11,414 nucleotides of DNA from CAYRPN01 sp964426135 (lineage in GTDB: Bacteria > Planctomycetota > Phycisphaerae > Phycisphaerales > Phycisphaeraceae), in NCBI GenBank assembly GCA_964426135.1, contig CAYRPN010000162.1, forward strand, positions 1-11,414, in the 5' to 3' direction. The translations under genes were made by a program, and so were the position numbers. Below are positions 11,362-11,414 of this stretch, one piece after another. Below the pieces are notes generated by a model. The model had not been told where the DNA came from and did not search any database. It was given only the letters and a program-made list of their open reading frames with translations. Each line of letters begins with the position of its first letter. Positions within the stretch are counted from its first letter, which is position 1.

Positions 11362-11414
11362 GGGTGTGCCAAATTTTCCGGGGGCTTGGTCCCCTCTCCC
11401 CCAGTCTGCTGGGG
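11362..11414 (-). repeat. Right copy of contig-terminal inverted repeat
   Basis: The reverse complement of positions 2-54, with one mismatch in 53. It ends inside the second arm of the palindrome CCCCTCTCCCCCAG-TCTG-CTGGGG(GAGAGGGG), of which the last bases are missing. The contig therefore stops in the same structure at both ends. Confidence 0.85.

Noticed and set aside
1..11414. A transposon or linear plasmid bounded by terminal inverted repeats
   Set aside because: There is no transposase, integrase or replication gene, the cargo is housekeeping genes, and the ends are cut inside a palindrome, as at assembly breaks.

Overview
This is a GC-rich (about 65-70% in most genes, judged by eye) bacterial chromosomal segment, most likely from a planctomycete or close relative and probably a metagenome contig. 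The pointers are an H-X9-DG prepilin-type protein, a hopanoid cyclase, a secreted SGNH hydrolase, and an unusually dense load of short dispersed hairpin repeats, several translated in frame inside genes. That lineage call is inference; there is no rRNA gene to fix it.

Layout. 1-616: no convincing gene, only hairpin repeats. 617-2746 (-): squalene-hopene cyclase carrying an in-frame block of heptad repeats. 2747-3180: divergent spacer with a 23-bp inverted repeat and two inverted hairpin repeats. 3181-3816 (+): MsrB as a predicted lipoprotein. 3829-5937 (-): a cluster running SGNH hydrolase -> small antitoxin-like protein -> PIN-domain protein fused in frame to a type IV/II pseudopilin. 5938-6176: spacer with tandem repeats and a hairpin. 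6177-6932 (-): metallo-beta-lactamase-fold hydrolase. 7230-8555 (+): MFS exporter. 8546-8760: three 48-bp tandem repeats plus hairpins. 8815-9297 (+): PNPOx-like protein. 9269-10998 (-): rpoZ -> coaC -> small membrane protein, with coaC carrying an in-frame hairpin-repeat insertion. 10999-11414: repeats and the upstream region of rpoZ, no gene.

How it fits together. Most genes are ordinary housekeeping or accessory functions without a common pathway: hopanoid lipid synthesis, oxidative protein repair, CoA synthesis, the RNA polymerase omega subunit and efflux. The two notable things are (1) a toxin-antitoxin-like pair whose PIN nuclease is fused, at exactly the point where a PIN protein normally ends, to a complete prepilin with a cleavable N-terminal motif; and (2) a population of at least four hairpin repeat families, three of which share a TTAG(C) motif at the 5' side of the hairpin. 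These repeats fill nearly every spacer, supply the stop codons of two genes, and have entered the reading frames of two enzymes (shc and coaC) without breaking them. Both contig ends lie inside one palindromic repeat, which looks like an assembly break rather than a real element boundary.
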